Assembly: GCA_014706295.1 (NCBI GenBank)
Contig: JACSVZ010000001.1
Location: 1,265,422 to 1,329,421, forward strand
Length of the DNA stretch: 64,000 nt
Source: Lycocorax pyrrhopterus obiensis
Taxonomy: Eukaryota; Chordata; Aves; Passeriformes; Paradisaeidae
Direction: 5' to 3'
The notes below the pieces were generated by a model. That model had not been told where the DNA came from and ran no database searches. It saw only the letters and a list, made by a program, of their open reading frames with translations. This document shows, piece after piece, positions 59,801 through 64,000 of this stretch (its first letter is position 1; every line of letters begins with the position of its first letter). The translations under genes and the position numbers were made by a program.

Positions 59801-60287
59801 GATGGAACAGGAGCATGGTGGACATTCCCCCCATCCTTTCTCCCAGTCTCCTTCCCCTGAGAGCTCTCACCATTCCCACCTTGCAGGAGGACCTCAGAAG
59901 AGGGAGTGAAACCAGGAGTCACCCCCAGGAAGACGATCCAAGAAGGACTTTGCAGCTCTGGAGTCCCCTCAGCTTCCCCAGAGCCCCCCAAGGAGGCGCA
60001 GGGTTGGCCAAGCTCCTGCTCCACTCGGAGGCATCGCTGCAGGACCGGGAGGAGCTCGTTCATTGTTATTTGGATGAGGCAGCCCCAGCCGTGGGGGTTG
60101 CTTAGCAACATCTCCCAGGCCTTGGGAGAGGCAGCAGCCATTTCAGAGGTGGCCTCCAGGAGCAAAACCACCCTGGGCAGGGGATGGAACCCACAGCACC
60201 TCCCTCTGCACTGTGGGGCGGCCCAGTGGTAATTCCCATTTATTGTGTTGCCATAAAACACGGGATTACCTGAAACATCCTTAACTG
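59801..60287. other. MRPS6 intron 2, no feature recognised
   Basis: No repeat or exon recognised. Confidence 0.5.
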
Positions 60288-60622
60288 AGGGGCTGGGAGA
60301 GCTGGGGGTGCTCACCTGGAGAGGAGAAGCTCCAGGGAGAGCTCAGAGCCCCTTGCAGGGCCTAAAGGGGCTCCAGGAGAGCTGGAGAGGGACTGGGGAC
60401 AAGGGCTGGAGGGATAGGACAAGGGGGAATGGGTTCACACTGAAATGGGGGAAATTTAGGTGAGATATGGCACAGGAATTGTTCCCTGGGAGGGTGGGCA
60501 GGCCCTGGCACAGGGTGCCCAGAGCAGCTGTGGCTGCCCCTGGATCCCTGGCAGTGTCCAAGGCCAGGTTGGAACAAGATGAGCCTTAAAATCCCTCCCA
60601 GCCTAAACCATTCCATGATTCT
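60288..60622 (+). mobile_element. CR1 fragment, group A
   Basis: Sense copy from 'gaggggctgggagagctggg' to 'aaaccattccatgattctgg', with a short deletion in the tail. Confidence 0.92.
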
Positions 60623-61066
60623 GGACCTTATCAAACCCAAAAACTGTATCAGAAACACAACCAAGTCTTACAGGGCACCTACAGCTGATAATTAACATTG
60701 GAGCAAAAGAACCCATCCTGCTGAACAGCAACCAGCAAATTAAAGTTCAGCTCTTATCAGTAAACAGCCTAAAAATAGTTATTTTAAAAAATACTAATAT
60801 TGTTTATGCTGGGGAAAGTCCTGCAGGCCTGGGGCTACAAAAACACGACTGAAAACCAACACAAACCTGACAGCACCCAGAATAAAACACACAGAACACT
60901 CCAAAGCAGGACACACACACCCCAACGACCCCACATCGCCTTGCTGAGCCCTCCCAGGTCCCACCTGCACCCCGAAAAAGCACAGGGAAGACCAAATGGT
61001 TGTTCCTCATGTCCATTTTCCGGGAGCAGCACTGAAAGGATTTAAGGAAAAGGCATCACCACGTAC
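60623..61066. other. MRPS6 intron 2 next to exon 2, no feature recognised
   Basis: No repeat or exon recognised apart from the splice donor at its right end. Confidence 0.5.
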
Positions 61067-61206
61067 CCGCCTCTCTTGTGGCGCTCCCTGTGCTTGGAGA
61101 TTTTGTAAGGCAGAGACCTTTCCCCCAGGTTCTCCAGGTTCCTCACGATGGCTCCTCTCTTCATCAGAGCCTCGACGGTGCGTTTGAGCACGGCAGCTGT
61201 CTCAGG
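61067..61206 (-). CDS. MRPS6: MRPS6 exon 2, mitochondrial ribosomal protein bS6m
   Basis: This internal exon is 140 bp: 46 whole codons plus two bases (GG) that join the first base of the next exon to make Gly, so the downstream intron is phase 2. The peptide starts [20 protein letters not shown], continues [17 protein letters not shown] and ends HKRGG. It aligns without gaps to the S6 helix 1 and strand 2 region; mammalian MRPS6 has PETAATLKRT and LENLGERALPY here. The acceptor on the minus strand is 'tttctttcttttcaag' and the donor is 'gtacgt'. Both are good consensus sites, and the phases of the two exons agree exactly. The frame opens at a codon boundary, so exon 1 (about 15 residues in the family, starting MPRYELAL-like) should lie to the right of the window. 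With it the protein would be about 121 residues, close to the 125 of human MRPS6. Confidence 0.95.
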
Positions 61207-61659
61207 CTTGAAAAGAAAGAAAGAAAAGTGAGAAATTCACAGAAATCTGGTTGTTTTATGGGGTAGAAGGGACACCTGTACTCGCACAGCTCAGCGCTTG
61301 GAGAGGTGGTGCTGCAACCCGGGAAGACAAAGTGGAAGCATTAAGGGAGAGAATTTTTAGGAGCAGGCAATTGCTCAGCAAAATTTCCTGCCATTTCCAA
61401 GTCGGGCCCCAGCAAAAAGGAAATGGTTCCTGGATTGAACTCACCTGGAATCACTTGGTCTGAGCCTTGCACAAGTAAATATTCCTAACAAAGGAAAATG
61501 ATGGATTGGCAACAGTTTTGGGGTCCTTGGACCGTTGTTGTTCGTTAATATTTAAAGTGAACAGTGTGGGGGAAAACAGAAATCCTTGATATGGAGACAA
61601 CAATTAGCACACGTTCATTTATCTTGTTATTTACACTGCATGTGTGGAACACTTAGAGA

Positions 61660-61960
61660 ACCATGGAATATCCTGAGCTGGAAGGGACCCACAGGGATCA
61701 CCCAGTCCCAGCCCTGGCCCTGCCCAGACCCCCCAACAATCCCAGCCTGGGCATCCCTGGCAGCGCTGTCCAAACGCTCCTGGAGCTCTGGCAGCCTCGG
61801 GGCCGTGCCCATTCCCTGGGGAGCCTGGGCAGTGCCCAGCACCCTCTGGGGGAAGAACCTTTCCCTGCTCTCCAGCCTGAGCCTGCCCTGGCCCAGCTCC
61901 AGCCACTCCCTGGGTGCTGTCCCTGTCCCCAGGTCTCAGATCCCCAGGGAGCCCCTCGGT
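61660..61960 (-). mobile_element. CR1 fragment, group C
   Basis: Antisense copy from 'ccatggaatatcctgagctg' through 'ttccctgctctccagcctga' to 'agatccccagggagcccctc', the longest group C copy here. Confidence 0.9.
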
Positions 61961-62119
61961 GTCCCCACAGCTCTCCTGACATCCCTAAGGAAACAGCCAC
62001 CACCCCCCTGCAGGAAGCAGAATGTGGCTCCCCACTGATATCTCAACAACCAAAGTTATTTCTGCAATAAATCCCTTTGCTGAAGACCTGCACCTTCTTC
62101 AGGAGCTCAGCTGGGAGCT

Positions 62120-62275
62120 CAGCACAGACACCCCAACAATCCCATTCTGTCCCTGGCAGCGATGTCCAAAGGCTCCTGGAGCTCTGGCAGCCTCCGGGCC
62201 GTGCCCATTCCACAACCTCATTTCAGGGAGTTGTGGAGAGCAGTGAGGTCCCCCTTGACAAACCCTCCTTAACCT
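62120..62275 (-). mobile_element. CR1 fragment, group C, internally rearranged
   Basis: Antisense piece 'gcacagacaccccaacaatc' to 'ggccgtgcccattcc', then a jump to 'cagggagttgtggagagcag' and 'aggtcccccttgac', which normally lie further 5'. An internal deletion fits. Confidence 0.75.
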
Positions 62276-63057
62276 CCACGCAGATTTAAAGTAAATTAAA
62301 TTAAATATTGTTGGGTAAACTCCCTGCCCTCCACGCCTCTCCCCCCAAATGACACAGAAGCTTTTTGTCTCTTTTCCACTCAGCACATTCCCCGAGTGGC
62401 TGCAAGGCCAACGTGAGGTGCAGTTTCTAAACACAACGAAGCCAAAGATTTCTACATTCAGGATTGTAAAATTTGCAACCTTCCCCACTTGCGGCCATAC
62501 TCTGAAAACATCAACTAATTGTTGGGTTGGAGAGCTTGTCACTGTAACCCCTCTCATTCTCCCTCTCCCAAAAATGCCATGGTTTATCCTGGCTTGCCTA
62601 AAGCCATCACCCAAACTAAAAATAGGCTGAACTCTGCTAACCAAGAGACCCACAGACACAGGTTCCTTGGTTTGCCTCAGAGCCAGCCCACTTGGGGACA
62701 GAGGAAATGGGCCTGCCTGGCTCCCAACTCGGGAGCCACAGCATTTTTTCCTCAACAGCCCAGCACTAATTCCAGTCCCACAGCCCAGCTCTAATTCCAG
62801 TCCCACAGCCCAGCTCTAATTCCAGTCCCACAGACGTGGGGAGGGAAAAGGAGACAATGGGAGCTGCTGCTCCAGAGGGGAGAAGGAAGAGCTCGCAAGA
62901 GCACGAAGGGCCTGGTTTGTAATTCCAGCTCTGGACACCCCTCCTGCCCCACTGGCAAACCAGAGCCATTCCCAGCTGCTTTCGCCCTCAGTGAACTCTG
63001 GCAGTGCCCTTGGGCCACATCAGTCGGTCACAAGTTGTCACCTTGTCCTAGAAAGGT
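62276..63057. other. MRPS6 intron 1, no gene recognised
   Basis: Contains the 26-bp triple repeat at 62756-62833. No exon recognised. Confidence 0.5.
62756..62833. repeat. 26-bp tandem repeat, 3 units
   Basis: Three copies of 'cagcccagctctaattccag' plus 'tcccac', the first differing by one base. Confidence 0.97.
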
Positions 63058-63375
63058 CCAGAATCCTGGGATGGGCCAGGCTGGAAGGGCCCACAGCGGT
63101 CACTGCTCCCACCTCTGGGTCATCCCAGAGCACAGGGCACAGGAGTGGGAATATTCCGGGATATCCGCAGGGAGGAGCCTCCAGCCCCTCTCTGGGCTCT
63201 GTTCCAGCTCGGGCCCTGCCCAGGGCAGGAGTTGTGCCTCCTGTGCAGGGCAATTGCTGGGCTCAGGCCCTGCCCGTGGCTCTGGTGCCGCTGCTGGGCC
63301 CCGGAGCAGAGCCCGGGCCCTGCCCTGAGCCCTCCCTGCAGCCAGGGACAGCCAGGGCTGAGGGCCCTGGAAGAA
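63058..63375 (-). mobile_element. CR1 3' fragment, group D
   Basis: Antisense copy from 'agaatcctgggatgggccag' to 'acagccagggctgagggccc', with the full 3' tail. Confidence 0.8.
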
Positions 63376-63576
63376 GGAACCAAAGGACTTTTGTCTACAG
63401 ATGCAAATTCCCCACTCCTTTATCCCCTATTCTAAATTGAGAGCTGCCCAAAAGAAACCTCTGAACTCCACAATTCCCACCCAGCCAAACGCAGCCCCAG
63501 GTGTCACAGCAGCCACAGGTGAGGGCCACACCCTGAGCACTTTGTTCCCACCTCTGGTTGGCCCCACCTTGAACCC

Positions 63577-63952
63577 TGTGTCCAGTTCTGGGCCCCCATG
63601 GCAAGAGGGCCCTGGAGGGGCTGGAGCGTGTCCAGGGCAGGGAACGGAGCTGGGAAGGGGCTGGAGCCCCAGGAGCGGCTGAGGGAGCTGGGAAAGGGGC
63701 TCAGCCTGGAGCAAAGGAGGCTCAGGGGGGACCTTGTGGCTCTGCACAACTCCCTGACAGGAGGGGGCAGCCGGGGGGGGTCGGGCTCTGCTGCCAGGGA
63801 ACAGGGACAGGAGGAGAGGGAACGGCCTCAGGCTGGGCCAGGGGAGGCTCAGGTTGGACACCAGCAGGAATTTCCTCATGGAAAGGGAGGTCAGGCCTTG
63901 GAAAGAGCTGCCCAGGGAGGTTTGGAGTGCCCATCCCTGGAGGAGTCCCAGA
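63577..63952 (+). mobile_element. CR1 fragment, group B, 3' end missing
   Basis: Sense copy from 'accctgtgtccagttctggg' to 'gtgcccatccctggagg'. It departs from the group just past there, so the usual last 120 or so bases are absent. Confidence 0.88.
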
Positions 63953-64000
63953 AGTGTGGGGTTGTGGCCCCTGAGGATGTGGATTAAAGGTGAGCACACC

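Larger units (their letters stand above)
48074..61066 (-). other. MRPS6: MRPS6 intron 2 (phase 2)
   Basis: Intron of 12,993 bp between the two recognised exons, starting 'gtacgt' and ending 'ccttgcag' on the minus strand. It carries about ten CR1 fragments in both orientations and a 39/40-bp minisatellite. No nested gene was recognised inside it. Confidence 0.9.
61207..64000 (-). other. MRPS6: MRPS6 intron 1, 3' portion only
   Basis: Sequence upstream of exon 2, ending at the 'ttcttttcaag' acceptor and running off the right edge. It holds CR1 fragments (61660-61960, 62120-62275, 63058-63375, 63577-63952) and a three-copy 26-bp repeat. In mammals the single-exon coding gene SLC5A3 lies in intron 1 of MRPS6. 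No part of it is visible in the 2.8 kb seen here. Confidence 0.75.

Noticed and set aside
61207..64000. SLC5A3 nested in MRPS6 intron 1
   Set aside because: Its long transporter coding exon is not present in the 2.8 kb visible. It could lie beyond the right edge.

Overview
This is vertebrate, almost certainly bird, nuclear DNA. It is packed with 5'-truncated CR1 (chicken repeat 1) non-LTR retrotransposons, whose 3' ends finish in the avian 'ccattctgtgattct' style octamer tail. The CR1 copies are GC-rich and short. A neoavian, probably songbird, genome is the best guess, but no marker in the window proves the order. There are no bacterial or viral operons, no CRISPR and no recognisable RNA gene.

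One protein-coding gene can be supported: MRPS6 (mitochondrial ribosomal protein bS6m) on the minus strand. Exon 2 is at 61067-61206 and the last coding exon at 47893-48073. They are separated by a 12,993-bp intron (48074-61066). Exon 1 must lie beyond the right edge. A short 3' UTR runs left to AATAAA signals near 47457-47480. Everything from 1 to about 47450 lies downstream of MRPS6, and I see no gene there. Nearly all long open frames in the window are CR1 fragments or minisatellites read as protein.

CR1 copies are sorted here by short diagnostic strings (sense strand). Group A has 'gcagctgtggctgcccctgg' and ends 'ccttccaacccaaaccattc'. Group B has 'ggctggagcgtgtccagggc' and ends 'ggcttttccagcctcaggga'. 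Group C has 'ctccaggagcgtttggacag' and ends 'tgggtcccttccagctcagg'. Group D reads 'ggaatattccgggatatccg' on the antisense strand. Group E has 'gatgctggtgctgctggggt'. Group F has 'gatggattctccctccctgg'. These are my labels, not database subfamily names.

Layout: 1-7.1 kb holds a few CR1 pieces, a 22-bp minisatellite with a three-unit higher-order pattern (2869-3286) and a T-rich 21-bp array of 1.5 kb (5570-7095). 7.1-26 kb is non-coding sequence with scattered CR1, an 18-bp array and a 417-bp tandem duplication (23061-23876). 26-36 kb is the densest part: a CR1 with an inverted 5' part (29723-30263), a direct duplication (about 30.5 and 33.0 kb), and members of two inverted duplication pairs. 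36.3-37.6 kb is an AT-rich array of about 110-bp units. 38-47 kb has more CR1. 47.4-64 kb is MRPS6, whose introns carry CR1 copies and a 39/40-bp minisatellite (54359-55243).

The interest here lies in the repeat history rather than in a new gene system. I found no candidate for a novel multi-gene system. All coordinates of repeats are judged by eye and may be off by 5-20 bases.
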